Source: Echria macrotheca
Taxonomy: Eukaryota > Ascomycota > Sordariomycetes > Sordariales > Schizotheciaceae
Direction of reading: 5' to 3'
Assembly: GCA_030411725.1 (NCBI GenBank)
Contig: MU839837.1
Location: forward strand, 124,001 to 188,000
Length of the DNA: 64,000 bases
Part shown: positions 43,078-53,935 of the stretch, piece by piece
How the letters are laid out: each line of letters starts with the position of its first letter
Numbering within the stretch: the stretch's first letter is position 1
The notes under the pieces: model-generated
Database searches by the model: none
Told to the model about the DNA's origin: nothing
What the model saw: only the letters and a program-made list of their open reading frames with translations
Position numbers and translations under genes: made by a program

Positions 43078-44623
43078 TTATCCCGACCACGACTCAAAAG
43101 ACATCTGGTCCAGCCTGTCCGGACTGCAGTACTCGTCCACATTGCACATGACACTGTGCGCCATGCCCACATACCCAACGGCAAAGAAGTCATCGATGGC
43201 GCCCTTGACGAGCTGCGGCAGCCCGTAACACTCGGGCTTGCTGAACAGGACGCAGCAGTTACCGGGTGTCGTGGCGACCGAGATGACGTGGGCCGATTTG
43301 TAGCCGACGTAACCGCGGGGGAAGGTGACTGTTCTTGTCAGCAAAATCAAGAGGAGGTTGTGGGGAAAATACAGCAAGCCTTGTCCGGGAGCTTGTGGCG
43401 CGCGCAGTATCCTCCGCGTCCACAGATCTTGATGGTATGATCCTCCGGACCGAGCAGCTTGGTGTGCTTGTGGCCCGGAACGTCAGCGATGTTGTAGACG
43501 CGCGACGGGTCGGAATTCCGAGTGGACGGGAGCGGGTCGAAGCCGAAGCGCTGGATGTGGTGCTCGACCAGGTTGCCGATGGACACGCTCTGCTGGAAGG
43601 CGGGCTGCTGCCACTCGCCCGGCAGGATGAAGCCCTCCTGGCAGTCGCGCAGGACAAAGACGAACTGGTTAACGGTCGCCTCGACCTGCTTGTCCTCCTT
43701 GAAGGTGTAATCGAAACAGTGGGTGAAAGAGGACCAGTCGGCGTCCAGCGCGCAGTGGTTGGTCTCGGTGAGGACGCCGACGGCGGCGCGCCCGCAGTCG
43801 ACGCCTACCTGGGGAACGGCAAACCAGCTGCCGCAGTAGTCGGCGGCGTACTTGGGCTTGGCCAGCGACTCGCCCTTTTCGATGTTGACGACGAAGGTCG
43901 TCGTGTTGGAGTTCTTGAAGGTCTTTTCTGTCGTTACCGTCTTGGTCCACTCCCTCTTCCAGTTGCCCTCGAGCTTCACGCCCACATCGATGGACGGCAT
44001 TGTGACCTTGCTGGGGATCTTGGCGGTGCCGCCGATATTGGCGCTGGCCTCCTTGACTCCGGAGTCGGCGAGAAGGGGCTTGGGCTTGATCCACAGCGTG
44101 GCCTTGACCTTGGGCTCTGGTTTCTTCTCGGCCGGTGCGGCAGGCTTCCACCCAAGCTTCATATCAACCGTGGTGCCACTCGATGCGGTGGTCACGGTGT
44201 TGTCCTTTTCCGTGCGCGCGTAGTCGTCAGTCAGGGACTGCGACTTGCTCAGTGACTCGGTGTAGCCGAAGGTGCGCGCGCAGTCCTCCCAGCGATCACA
44301 ACGTTGGAGGGGCATCAGGTCGATGGGCGCGCCGTGGTACCACTGTGGATGTCAGATATATGTGACTGTGCTCTCGGGCGGTTATCACTCACGCCGCTGA
44401 CTGTCTTGCAGAACGTCCGGCACTTGTTGCCCACATTCATGTGGGCGAAGCACTCGCCGTCGACGAGAGGGAAGGGGGTCCGGCACAGCGGCTCGGTGCT
44501 GGGCATCCAGCTGATGTGGCCATACCGGGCTCGCGGCGGGATGGCGTTGTCGAGGTCGACGCAAGTCTTCCTGCCGCCGGCCGAAGCCAGGGGCAGAAAG
44601 GCCACCAGGGTCACCAAGAACAT
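43078..44623 (-). CDS. Secreted protein of unknown family, 483 aa
   Basis: Exons 44393-44623, 43373-44342 and 43078-43328; introns of 50 nt (GTGAGT...CACAG) and 44 nt (GTATTT, GCTGAC branch, ACAG); frame continuous. Signal peptide MFLVTLVAFLPLASAG. A Cys-rich first part (GECFAHMNVGNKCRTFCKTVSG) is followed by a middle region rich in alternating Thr/Ser/Lys/Val (EWTKTVTTEKTFKNSNTTTF, then VVNIEKGESL), and a C-terminal half with paired Cys and motifs such as YVGYKSAHVISVATTPGNCC. I do not recognise the family. The middle region could form amphipathic beta hairpins, as in aerolysin-like folds, but that is speculation. First of five adjacent secreted-protein genes. A 306-codon antisense ORF is a shadow. 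Confidence 0.78.
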
Positions 44624-45159
44624 CTTGATATAAGCCACGGTAAAAGGGATATTAAGAGCGGGCTCGAGGGGGTCAGAGACTGGAGGTTTTTGTCTTCGAA
44701 GGACAAACTCTGAGGGTATGCAGATATTATACGTTCCTCCCATATGATCCCCGTATGACCTCCCTTCGGTTTCAAGCCGGGAAACAAACGGTCGATGCAG
44801 GTGCTTAGCTGCAGATTCCACGCCATCTCTTAGTGCTCTTGCTAACACTCGACTCCGCAGGAGCTGGTCACGCCGTCGGGTTAACCCTTCGAAAGCATAC
44901 CCTAAAGCACCAGCGGCATGAGACGTGGAATGATGACTGACCATCCAGCCCGGCTTGATGTATTCGGGATCATGCCGAAGTGGACCTCCAAAAGCTCACC
45001 AGAGTCTATATTTATGGCGAGCCACCACTTGGAAAACATCTACATATTTGTCTTGAGCGTCAGACGAGTTGAGCACCACCTGTTCGCTCCCCAACTTTCC
45101 CTTCTCTGCATCCTCTCGCACCAAACACCGCCCGACACGAAGCAACCAAAATAGTAACC
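44624..45159. other. Divergent promoter between two secreted-protein genes
   Basis: About 540 bp between diverging secreted-protein genes. No site recognised. Confidence 0.4.
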
Positions 45160-45633
45160 ATGTTCCACCATGTGCTCAACCTACTGTTCCTCGCCCTCAT
45201 GTGCATCACGCCCATCGTGGCCCACGACTTCCCGGACGGCCGCGACTTCCCTGAAGAAAAAATGGGCCAGGCCGCCTCGCTGCGCATGGCAAAGTGGCGA
45301 ACCCTGGACTTTATGCCGCCCGGGCAGCGCTTCAAGCTCGGCCCAGGCGCCATCGGCGAGGGTAGCGGCGGCGGCGGACTCAAGCCGGCTATGCTCCCGG
45401 ACGGACCCCAACCGAAGGGCAACGGGTGGCCTGCGAATCCGTGGCAGACGGGGAATACTAATGCGTGGACTACGCCGCGGTTTTGGAGGGCACATGATAC
45501 TATTGCGGTTGTTGGGGTTGGACCAACGGCGATTCCGACGCCTACTGCAGTGTGGAAGACTGGGTTCGTTACTAAAGTGAGGGTTACGGATGTCACGGAG
45601 GTCGTTGACGCTGAGGCTACGGGGACTGCTTGA
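45160..45633 (+). CDS. Small secreted Gly/Pro-rich protein, 157 aa
   Basis: Single exon. Signal peptide MFHHVLNLLFLALMCITPIVAH. The mature part has no cysteines and is rich in Gly, Pro, Trp and Thr (GPGAIGEGSGGGGLKPAMLP; NGWPANPWQTGNTNAWTTP; PTAIPTPTAVWKTGF). No family recognised. Lies in the island of secreted-protein genes, so an extracellular role is likely. Competing ORFs on both strands are shorter or lack a signal peptide. Confidence 0.6.
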   Translation: MFHHVLNLLFLALMCITPIVAHDFPDGRDFPEEKMGQAASLRMAKWRTLDFMPPGQRFKLGPGAIGEGSGGGGLKPAMLPDGPQPKGNGWPANPWQTGNTNAWTTPRFWRAHDTIAVVGVGPTAIPTPTAVWKTGFVTKVRVTDVTEVVDAEATGTA

Positions 45634-46273
45634 GGGAGGTGGCGTCGGTTATACAGGGTTGAGGGGTTGACGGACAGAGGTTTGCATTACAGAGACACAT
45701 GAAATCCGTGGTATCAGTCGCGCGCAGCTGGCGAGGACGTTGGTCTGGGGGGCTGCATGGACATTCCTGACGCATGAATAAGCTTCGAGTGAGGCTACGT
45801 TAGGTCCATGTACAATACCTTAGATAGGTACTTCAGGGAGCCACCAAGGCACACCGATCCAATGTCTATTTTGTTATGCGTTGAAGCTTGGGATGCCGTT
45901 CTGGATATCCATTCTTTGTTTCATACATTGGCAACTTTCGAAATCATCATGTGCTGTGCGCCTATCGCAGGCGCAGCTTTAGTCTCCAAACGTACCTAGC
46001 ATCCATGCCAGTCACGGGCTTGTCGAGTTTGCTTGTGACAGTCTATGGTTGCTAACATTCATTAACGCTTTGCAAGCTGCTAGTCCCGCCCAGCAAACCC
46101 AAGCCGTAGGTCAGAAGTATTCGGGGTTTCTTGTGCTGGCGGACAGCCTCGGATGAGATACGTGGACAATACCTACAAAAAGCTGCCCAGATTTGCTCTC
46201 CAATACCCGGTTACCCCCCTTCCAGGTTCTTGGAACATTCACGTTTACACTTTTAACTCTTTGCTCATCCACG
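45634..46273. other. Spacer within the secreted-protein island
   Basis: About 640 bp, holding the 3' flank of one secreted gene and the promoter of the CFEM gene. Nothing else recognised. Confidence 0.4.
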
Positions 46274-46739
46274 ATGGTCCGCCTCGCGCCTCTCGTCCTG
46301 CTCGCCAGCCTTCTAGCCGTGGCTACCGGCGCCAAGAGCCCCAAAATCCCCTTCCCGGAGCCCAAAGAGCCACCGACCACGGACACTCCACGAGCTGAGG
46401 TCGACGCCATCAAGCTGACACGATGCGTCGACCGCTGCTTCTACTACAACCACTGGCAGGCGGGCTGCGGCCGGTCCGACGACTGGGCCTGTATGTGCCG
46501 GAGCGATAGAAATCTTGCCCCCGAGGTCCGGAGGTGTATTGAGATGAACTGCCGCCATGATTCGGACAAGTTCGTCCTCCATCCTCGGGTTGTCTCGCTG
46601 TGTTGCTGACCTCTGGGATTACAGGGCTATACTCCGTGCCATTGAGACCTTCTATTGCAGCCACCCTGCCATTGCCATGGATAAGCAGAAGCCTTTGACA
46701 TTGGATTTTGAGGATGATCCTGACTGGAAGCTGACTTGA
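46274..46739 (+). CDS. Small secreted CFEM protein, eight cysteines
   Basis: Exons 46274-46569 and 46625-46739; intron of 55 nt (GTTCGT, TGCTGACC branch, TTACAG); 136 aa. Signal peptide MVRLAPLVLLASLLAVATGA, then a Pro/Glu-rich linker and one CFEM domain: CVDRCFYYNHWQAGC, then WACMC, RRCIEMNC, with the last Cys (FYCSH) supplied by exon 2. Splicing is what brings the count to eight, the defining number of the family; the unspliced ORF (stop at 46609) would end in a different tail. CFEM proteins are extracellular or wall-bound; some bind heme, others act at host surfaces. No GPI-anchor signal is visible in the acidic C-terminus, so it is probably released. Confidence 0.8.
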
Positions 46740-47299
46740 TGGGACTTTTTGTTTTCTGGGCCGGGGTTGGAGGGGGGGTGTGATAGCAACTCCAGGATTA
46801 CAGGTATCCACGAAATATATGGGGTTTGGAGTATCTCCGTTCTCAGGGTGATATGGTGTGTGTAATTTTGAGGAGAATAGACAAAGTCGGACCGTATCTG
46901 TCTAGCATCAAATGCAGATCGACCCCTCAGGGACAAGAACTTTCGCGTCATCCACACGGGATTGCGCATCCAAGATGGTTCTTTTACACGCGAAGTTGCC
47001 ATAGGCTTGAGTCCATAATCAACACGCCTTGAGTGGGCTTTATCACCCGAGGTTGTCAAGAGTGAGCCATCAGGGTACCTAGGAGGCCACTGCGTGTAGA
47101 TTCTCAAGACATAACACTGGTTCGAGAAATAAACTACTACAACCTCTATAGGTAGTCAACTTTCAGCTCTAAATAGGGTCACAGATCCCGGAACCAGCAC
47201 TGAACTTGAGCCGTATCCCATGGTAGTCTCACGAATTGAACAAACTCGGGTATCGATAAACTCTAACACATAAATCTCCCAAAATGCTACTCAACAACC
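46740..47299. other. Spacer, convergent secreted-protein genes
   Basis: About 560 bp of 3' flanking sequence. Nothing recognised. Confidence 0.4.
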
Positions 47300-47865
47300 T
47301 CAGACAAACACCATATTTGCCCCAAATGCATGCTCAGTATCGACCCAGTAATTCCGCAGCGACTCCGTCTCACCATCAACTTCTACCTCGTCCAGCTCAT
47401 GCATGAAGCCGGCGCACACATGGTGGCCTGGACAGACAATGCTGCGAATCGTATCCGTCCAGCCATACGGGGTCAGGTCCGAAATGTCGGAGAATACGCG
47501 CTGGTTCAAGAAGTACGGGCCCTGAGAGAGGCCATGGGACGGGGTGCATGGGCTCCTAGCAAGAGGGATTTAGTTGCGGCCTCTGAGGCCCCCAGGGAGG
47601 GCACGTACCGGTAGAGCACGCAACACGAGTGCTGGAAGACCAGATCGTTGGACAAGTTGATGGACTTGACCGTGATGTCCTGGTCGATATCGACGCAGGC
47701 CTTGTCCGCCAGACGATTGACATCGATCGTGGTCACCTCCCCCTTGAAGTTGGGCTCCGAGTGCAGCTGGATGCCCGGGTTTGCGGAGACGGGCACGGGC
47801 ACGGCTGCGAAGATCCCAAAGGACAGGAGGAGAACCGAAGTCTGGGAGAAAGATCTGGTGAACAT
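47300..47865 (-). CDS. Secreted beta/gamma-crystallin-like protein, 170 aa
   Basis: Exons 47609-47865 and 47300-47555; intron of 53 nt (GTACGT, CAACTAAA branch, GCTAG); frame continuous. Signal peptide of about 28 residues (LLLSFGIFAAVPVPVSA). The mature start, IQLHSEPNFKGEVTTIDV, followed by a Cys/Leu segment, then VKSINLSND and CCVLYR, fits a beta/gamma-crystallin Greek-key motif (aromatic/G-x-x pattern, ending C-x-x-Y/F). The second half has WTDTIRSIVCPGHHVCAGF, possibly a second degenerate motif. Small secreted members in fungi are poorly known; some bind calcium. Acceptor choice matters: another AG 28 bp downstream would cause an early stop. Confidence 0.65.
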
Positions 47866-48438
47866 TCTGTCTGGAGTTTGGGGTACAGGATATGCTGAAA
47901 AGCTGATGAGGTCGATGGCGTAAGAAGGAGATGTGTTATATGAATATGATACGGGAAGGAGTTCGGAGACAAACCCGTAGCGAGTTTATACCCAAGATGC
48001 GTGTCCCAACTTGACCCCGAGCCTATTTCAGAGACGACGACCATTCCTATCAACAGACGCGAGCGTGCGCAAGACCGAACCACCTGGGCCCGCTAGCTCA
48101 TGCAAGAGACAGGTCCAACAATGCGATGCTGGGTCGCTCTAAGAACACCCAGGCTGCGCTACGCAGCCATTTTCAGCTTCACAGCGAGCCAGCCATGCAG
48201 AGCCGCCGGGTACATGCTCCGGTGATCATGGGGCAGTCCCGGATCCCCGACATGAACTCAGCTGCAGTTCGTTCCCACCATCGATTGGCGCTAGTGAGGC
48301 AATGCTTCCTCCTTGTGATTCTTTCCCCTCTTCCCATAACTATCCACCGCTTCGATCAGGCAATCCCTCTTCGAGCCAGTTTCTCACCAACTCGATCTTT
48401 TCCTCTCTCCACTGCCAGACCCGTCCTAATCCTTCAAG
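47866..48438. other. Divergent promoter, two secreted-protein genes
   Basis: About 570 bp between diverging genes; a CT-rich leader (TTTTCCTCTCTCC) lies just before the 48439 start. No site recognised. Confidence 0.4.
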
Positions 48439-49317
48439 ATGCGGTATCGGCTGCTACCTGCTCTTGCCTTCGCGTCCAGCTGCCTGGCCTTGCTGCCAGC
48501 AAGCTCGGACAACGACACCAGCATCCTCGAAAACAACGACGAATATCTTCCAATACAAAACCTAGCAGTATTTGCCGACGTGAACTTTGATGATCTCGAA
48601 TCCCTCGCCGCCGATAAGGGGGTCGACACCCTCAGCCTCATGGCGGACCCGAATATCCAGCTCTTCGCCGCAGGCATCGCCGCCGCCTCCTGGCAGCCCC
48701 CGCCTATCAACACGCGCATCACCCAGGCGACCTACCACCAAGGAATCAACATGACCGAGCTCGAGTGGGTAGCCCAGTGCCTGGCCGACTGGTGCGAGAC
48801 GGACAAGTTCCTAGTCGGCCGCCACGGCAAGATCCGGTGCTACACCGACCCGGACCGCGAGTCCGGCGGCGTCGTAGCCTTTGCCTGCAACGGCGGCAAG
48901 CCGGCGCGGTGCTCGCGCCGCCAGATCCGCGCGGCCCTGTTCCACAACTGGCGCATGTCGCGCCTGTGGACGGGCTGGTCGTGGCTCGACCTCGGCCACG
49001 GCATGGACTTGCTGTTGGGCTTCGACACCTTCTGCGACGGCAACCTGGCCTGCGGCGAGCCCAGCGACCCCGTCGTCGCCGCCTGCGATGCCAACAGCGA
49101 CGGCTACCGCTTCCAGGGCCAGCCCCTGCAGTTCGAGCGCCGCGTACACAGCGGCATGTACGGCGACCGCGAACCAGGCCCGTACGCCGGCATCACCTGG
49201 GTCAACAAGCCCACGGCCACACCCATCCGTCCCTCCGCTTCGTTTCCCAAAATCACAAAAACCCCCAAGGCTCATTTGAAGTCTCAGAAGGCTCAGGAGG
49301 CTGCGGCAGGGCGCTGA
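48439..49317 (+). CDS. Secreted cysteine-containing protein of unknown family, 292 aa
   Basis: Single exon. Signal peptide MRYRLLPALAFASSCLALLPA. An acidic N-terminal part (residues 22-75) is followed by a compact region with eight Cys: CLADWC, IRCYTD, FACNGGKPARC, then FDTFCDGNLACGE and VVAACDANSDGY. Trp-rich helix WRMSRLWTGWSWLDLG in the middle. The C-terminal tail is Lys/Pro/Thr-rich and probably disordered. I do not recognise the family. Codon choice is strongly C/G-ending, like highly expressed neighbours. Fifth member of the secreted-gene island. Confidence 0.78.
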   Translation: MRYRLLPALAFASSCLALLPASSDNDTSILENNDEYLPIQNLAVFADVNFDDLESLAADKGVDTLSLMADPNIQLFAAGIAAASWQPPPINTRITQATYHQGINMTELEWVAQCLADWCETDKFLVGRHGKIRCYTDPDRESGGVVAFACNGGKPARCSRRQIRAALFHNWRMSRLWTGWSWLDLGHGMDLLLGFDTFCDGNLACGEPSDPVVAACDANSDGYRFQGQPLQFERRVHSGMYGDREPGPYAGITWVNKPTATPIRPSASFPKITKTPKAHLKSQKAQEAAAGR

Positions 49318-49887
49318 GCGGCTGTTCGATTGCGTGTATCGGGGGTCCGGAAAACAGACTGGCTGTCATATCGGTTGTCTCGACCATTATGTATATTATC
49401 GACACTTGTCGGATACCTAGATACCGAGTCGGCATTCGCTACACAGGGGTTCGTTGATCTCGATTGCCAAGCGCCGAGTGGGTTGAAAACTTGCTTCATT
49501 TATTACAACGTCAGCTCGTATGCTTCAAGACATGGGGATGCACTTCGCAGGGCAAAGGCTATTTAGATGTGGACCTAGCGTATGTCAACTTCATTGGCTC
49601 GGACTATCTTCACTGCAGTAGGTGATTCCACAGATGCTTCCCCCGGTGTCAACTCGTTCTCACTTCATCGCGCCCTCTCGCCGTCATTTCGTCTTTTTGA
49701 ATCTCGGTGCATTTCCCAAACGCCAGGCTCTCATAATGCAGGTTTCCTCCCTACCCACTCCCTTGTTCCGTTCATCTATAGAGGTCTCAACGTCCCGTCG
49801 CTGGGTCACCATTGCGGCTGCTGCAGATCCGTTACACGCAGTCTTTCCGGACCTGGTGCTGCCGAGATGGCGCCCGAGGACAGACAA
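49318..49887. other. Spacer, end of the secreted-protein island
   Basis: About 570 bp, 3' flanks of two convergent genes. Nothing recognised. Confidence 0.4.
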
Positions 49888-51770
49888 TCATAGCTTGACG
49901 CCCCATACGCCACGTCCCGCGCTCACACCGAGCCACTCACCGTAGTCATTGTTCGACAGTCGCGGGACCCAACCCAGATTCCCAACCTCGTAGTCGCATT
50001 GCCAGCTGGCCACCGGACTCCTCGCGTTATCTCCCGGCGCTCCTCCGTTCAAGGCCGGCGGGCCCTGGCTGAGCAAATCCCAGATGAGCACCTGGCAGTC
50101 GTCTCCGCCCGATGCGAGCTTGCCTCGTTGTAACGGAGACCACTCGACGCAACTCAGGGCTCCACCATGACCCCGGAGCTCCAGGAGCGCCTGACCTGGC
50201 TGACGAACGTCAAGGATCCTGATGACATTCGAATCTTGTGCAAACGTGGCTAGGAGGTGGTGGTCATGTGGGGAAGTCGCCAACCGTAGAAGCGGTGGAG
50301 GGTGCGACATTGTCTGTTGTGCCAGTGTCGGGCTGATTCGTCCGCCATTTGCATCTGCATCGATATTAGCGACAGCCGACACACAGTTCCCAGAAAACTT
50401 ACCCCTCTCATCCTTCACCGTAGGTTCATAAATGATAGTGCTATGCTCCAGGCTCCGAAGATCAAACATGCGGACGCTGCCGTCCTGACCGCAGCTGACA
50501 AAAAGATCGACGCTCTGGGCACAGAATCGCACATCATATACCTCTTTGTCGTGGGCGATAAGCTGCGTCTTGGCCGTCAACGATGGAATGTCCCAGATTG
50601 TACAAGTAGTATCGATGCTGGATGTGATAATCAAGCTCGGAGTCACCGTATTCCAATCCAGCGACGTCAGTGGTGCCGTATGATCCGGCGTCTTCGAGTT
50701 GGAGAGCAGGGCGAGCGGTGTGAGCTTTGTGACGGGAACATCGCGACCATTTCTGGACGTTATCGAGGAGCCAGGCGGCGGGATTTGCGTGTCTGAGGGA
50801 AGAGACCACAGTCTCAAATGATCACCCGAGGTGGCAAGGAGATCGGTCGACTGCTTCTGGGACGAAGGAGGCTCCCACAACAGCCTAGTGACGGGATAGG
50901 AATGAGTAGCTTCGGCAATCCTGGTGAAATCCATCGTGTACTTGGATCCGCCCGGGGCGTAGACGTCCGGGGGTGTGGGTGCTAGCTGGGCGTCAAGAAT
51001 TTGGATCTAGATCGTCGCTTGGTCAGTCCTCCTCGTCCTCAGGGGCGGGAGGGGTACCCACGAAGTTGTGGCCATCTTCCAGATAGCTCCCAATGGCTAG
51101 CTTGCCAGCGCCGCTAGCCTGAGGCGCCCACTTGCACCAGTCGAACGCATAGAGGGCCCAAGGAGCCATGTAGTTGCTGGTGCGCGGCTGGGCGTTTGCC
51201 AGCTCGTACGCCGGCGTGCCGGGGAGCCCATCAGACAGGTTCGAGTCGGCCCTTGGCCTGATATCGGCAAGACCCAAAGGCGTGTTGGAGATATTGCGCT
51301 GCGATGAGGACTGGCCGTATTTGGCATCGGTTGGTGACATGTATTGCGGTTGCGACGAGCCGCCAGGTGTGGTCGGGGTGTACGGGTGGTACGACGAGCT
51401 ACCTTCATACGGCGCCGCAGGGCTGGAGCGAGAATAGCTGTGAGAAGTGGTCAGCAAGTTGGCCTGGGCTGTGGATTGATAGTCGGGGCGCTTGCTGCAT
51501 AGAGGAAAGACTCGGAGCCGTGTTCGATGAGACGGCTGAAGGGCGCCCACCCATTCCCCCTGGCTGCAAGACATTTGGCACGGCGCCGGCACTCGGATAG
51601 CTCTGAAGCTGTGGCTGGCTCGGCTGCGACTGCTGGCCAGCACCGGACGCATATTCGCGAGGCGATATCTGGCCTGGATGGCCGACGCCCGGCGACATGT
51701 GCAGCTCATCGTTGTGCGACGAGTAAGCACCTGCGCGCCTTTGCGGCTGGTACTGCTGCGGTTGGTTCAT
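49888..51770 (-). CDS. WD40 protein of the WDR68/DCAF7 (AN11/TTG1) family
   Basis: Exons 51512-51770, 51062-51468 and 49888-51006; introns of 43 nt and 55 nt; 594 aa. A Gln/Ser/Pro-rich N-terminus (MNQPQQYQPQRRAGAYSS) is followed by SHSYSRSSPAAPYEG, LGLADIRPRADSNLSDG and the conserved core start WALYAFDWCKWAP. Exon 3 begins IQILDAQL and contains ATHSYPVTRLLWEPP, DLLATSGDHLRLW, LTSLDWNT, SIDTTCTIWDI, FVSCGQDGSVRMFDLR and GDDCQVLIWDL; WD40 repeats fill residues about 190-590. Orthologues scaffold DYRK/HIPK kinases and Cullin4 ligases. The first intron is short and inferred from frame and homology to the Ser/Pro segment, so it is the weakest junction. Confidence 0.9.
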
Positions 51771-52684
51771 GGTGTCGGGCAGGCGGACGGCTAAGGGCTA
51801 CGAGACCTCGGCTGGTGATAGCGACGAGGGAATGGCCTTCGATGGCAAGGGAAGAGGACGGGGCGCCGTGGTGGGGTGTCGCCGCTACTGGCCGGAGAGA
51901 CGGCGATCGTGGAAGGCCGGTCGCAGCGTGCGGGACAAGGAGCCCGCTAGGAGCACTGACGACTGTTCCGCGGACAAGAGTAAGTGATTGGGATGGATAG
52001 ATGGAAGCCGGAGGTTTGGCAACAAGGTCCCGGCGGCAAACGGCCTGCCGTGGTGGGCTGAAGGTCACAGAGCCAGTGACGAGATTGGCTGTGGCTGGGA
52101 AGGGGAAGAGCCCGACGAGGGGCCGGATGTGGGGTAACTTGGAAACGAAAGGCAGCACAACACCTAGAATCCGAATTGGCCTTATCGCCCTGTTGGGCTG
52201 GCCATGGAAATCGAGAGATTCAAGACTAGACGGCCTCAACCTACACTCGAGACACTTTTTTCGGGCCCTTGAAGGGGTGTGCTGCTCTTGCAGACCTTCT
52301 TGAGTAAAAAGCATGCCTGCAAGTGCCCTGCCGGGTCCGGGTACAGTACAATCCCGATAATTGTTAGTGCGGTACTTGTACCGGACAGCTGCCGAAGCCC
52401 TTACCTCAGATATGCTCTTGCAGGTCCAGGTTGAAGAAGGTTCTTCGTATTATGAGTCCCAAGCAGGGTGAGCGATAGTATGTAGGAGAGGTAAAATCTG
52501 GACTGGAAGCAAGAAGATTGTGGGTGGTGTTGAAGATGCAGAAGTTCTAGGATCTCGTCCCTCCCTAACAATTTCCGTTCTCCGTCACGACCCCAGATTC
52601 ACCGCTGAAGCTGTCCATCCCATCCTGGCAACTCCACTGCTTGCCATGAACGTCAACGTGCGAACGCACGACGAAGCCGACGCG
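51771..52684. other. Spacer upstream of the WD40 gene
   Basis: About 910 bp, holding the WD40 promoter and the 3' flank of the Cab4 gene. A 202-codon minus ORF (51706-52314) is Arg/Pro/Ser-rich and overlaps the WD40 start; not considered coding. Confidence 0.4.
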
Positions 52685-53935
52685 TCATTTCGAGTCTGCG
52701 CCGGGACCTGTGCTAGTCACAGCCGCTTGTGCTTTCTGCTGTCTGATTGCTGTGCTGCTGATCTTGGAAGCAAAGTTTTCTGAGCGAACATCTTCATCAC
52801 TAATCTCCCCGGCGTCCAGGACGTCAACTTCGAAGACATCAAGAGCATGCCACCCGAGAGCAGCTCGTTTATCGTTCACGGCGCGCCCCCCTGATCTCGT
52901 CTCGCCCGACACCACCAAGGCGTCCATCTTCTCAAGCGTGATGGTCGGCCCATATGCATCTTGGATTCGGACACACTGGACCGAGATGGTGCCCTCACGG
53001 AAAGAAGCGCGGAAGTCACCATCTTCTTCCTGGATCTCCGGCAGCAGTCCATTTTTCCATCCGTCGGGTGACAGCTGTAGAAGACGGGAGAGGAACACGA
53101 TGACGTTGCGGGCTCGTGTTTCCCAAGGCTGAACCAACTCAGCATACTTTTTGTTTCTCAACAACTCGTCGCCGGTGATGCCAATGATGAAGCGGCAGTT
53201 CTGAGACGAACCTTTGCGAGGAACCTGGAGAAGCAAGGCGCCCGCAGTGAGAAGCAGCTTGTGCCCAGGGTGAAGGTAGTCAAATGTGCCGCCGAGACAG
53301 ACGACGCCGTACCCCGGTTTTGGGGGTGAGGATGCTGAGGGTTCCTGCTGGGCGATGTTCAAGGTGAGACCGCCCTCGACGGGAACCAGTTGTTCTTGCA
53401 TCAGTGTCTGCTTGCCTTCGGCCAACTGGAGATAGGTGTTGAACAGGTCAAGTCCCAGCTCACACCGGACGTGGAAGATAAAGTTCCAGGGGTAGTAGGC
53501 CGAGGCGAACGTCACGAGATCCACGACGACTGTGTTATTTGGCTCAACAGCCTGCCGTGCATCAGGCAGAAATCTCCTCGTGCGGTCATGGTCGATTAGG
53601 ATAACGGAAGAATCGACAGACCCGGGCCCGCCATCTACCTCGGTAGAGATCTTGAGCTCAGCGCAGACCACCGAGATGAGAGTGTAGATTCCCGCGACGA
53701 GACTCTGTGCCTCGGTCCACGACAGCGTCTTGGAAGATAAAAATTGTCCGTGCAGGATGGGAGAGGCAACGGCAACGGTAAGTTTGGTTCCAATGTCGCT
53801 CCTCCGCAGCCGCGAGAGCGAAGCGGTGATCGAGGGGCGATATGCAGCGTTCAGTGCCGAGCGACTTGCTGGAGACGGCGGGAATGGGAGCAGCAAAAGC
53901 GATGGTAACTCCTGTCGTTTCGTCGCGGTAGACAT
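52685..53935 (-). CDS. Phosphopantetheine adenylyltransferase (Cab4-like), CoA biosynthesis
   Basis: Single exon, 416 aa. The C-terminal half is a nucleotidyltransferase domain with CLGGTFDYLHPGHKLLL; the HxGH motif is H222-P-G-H225. IIGITGDELLRNKKYAELVQPWETR follows (the KMSKS-like Lys region), and later ALVVSGETRSGG. The N-terminal half (SILLLPFPPSP onward) is the extra domain of fungal PPATs. The enzyme converts 4'-phosphopantetheine and ATP to dephospho-CoA in the cytosol, the fourth step of CoA synthesis, as yeast Cab4. Confidence 0.93.
   Translation of the reverse strand: MSTATKRQELPSLLLLPFPPSPASRSALNAAYRPSITASLSRLRRSDIGTKLTVAVASPILHGQFLSSKTLSWTEAQSLVAGIYTLISVVCAELKISTEVDGGPGSVDSSVILIDHDRTRRFLPDARQAVEPNNTVVVDLVTFASAYYPWNFIFHVRCELGLDLFNTYLQLAEGKQTLMQEQLVPVEGGLTLNIAQQEPSASSPPKPGYGVVCLGGTFDYLHPGHKLLLTAGALLLQVPRKGSSQNCRFIIGITGDELLRNKKYAELVQPWETRARNVIVFLSRLLQLSPDGWKNGLLPEIQEEDGDFRASFREGTISVQCVRIQDAYGPTITLEKMDALVVSGETRSGGRAVNDKRAALGWHALDVFEVDVLDAGEISDEDVRSENFASKISSTAIRQQKAQAAVTSTGPGADSK

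Noticed and set aside
43335..44255. Plus-strand ORF of 306 codons
   Set aside because: Exactly antisense to a spliced secreted-protein gene with signal peptide; its product is a low-complexity mirror translation.
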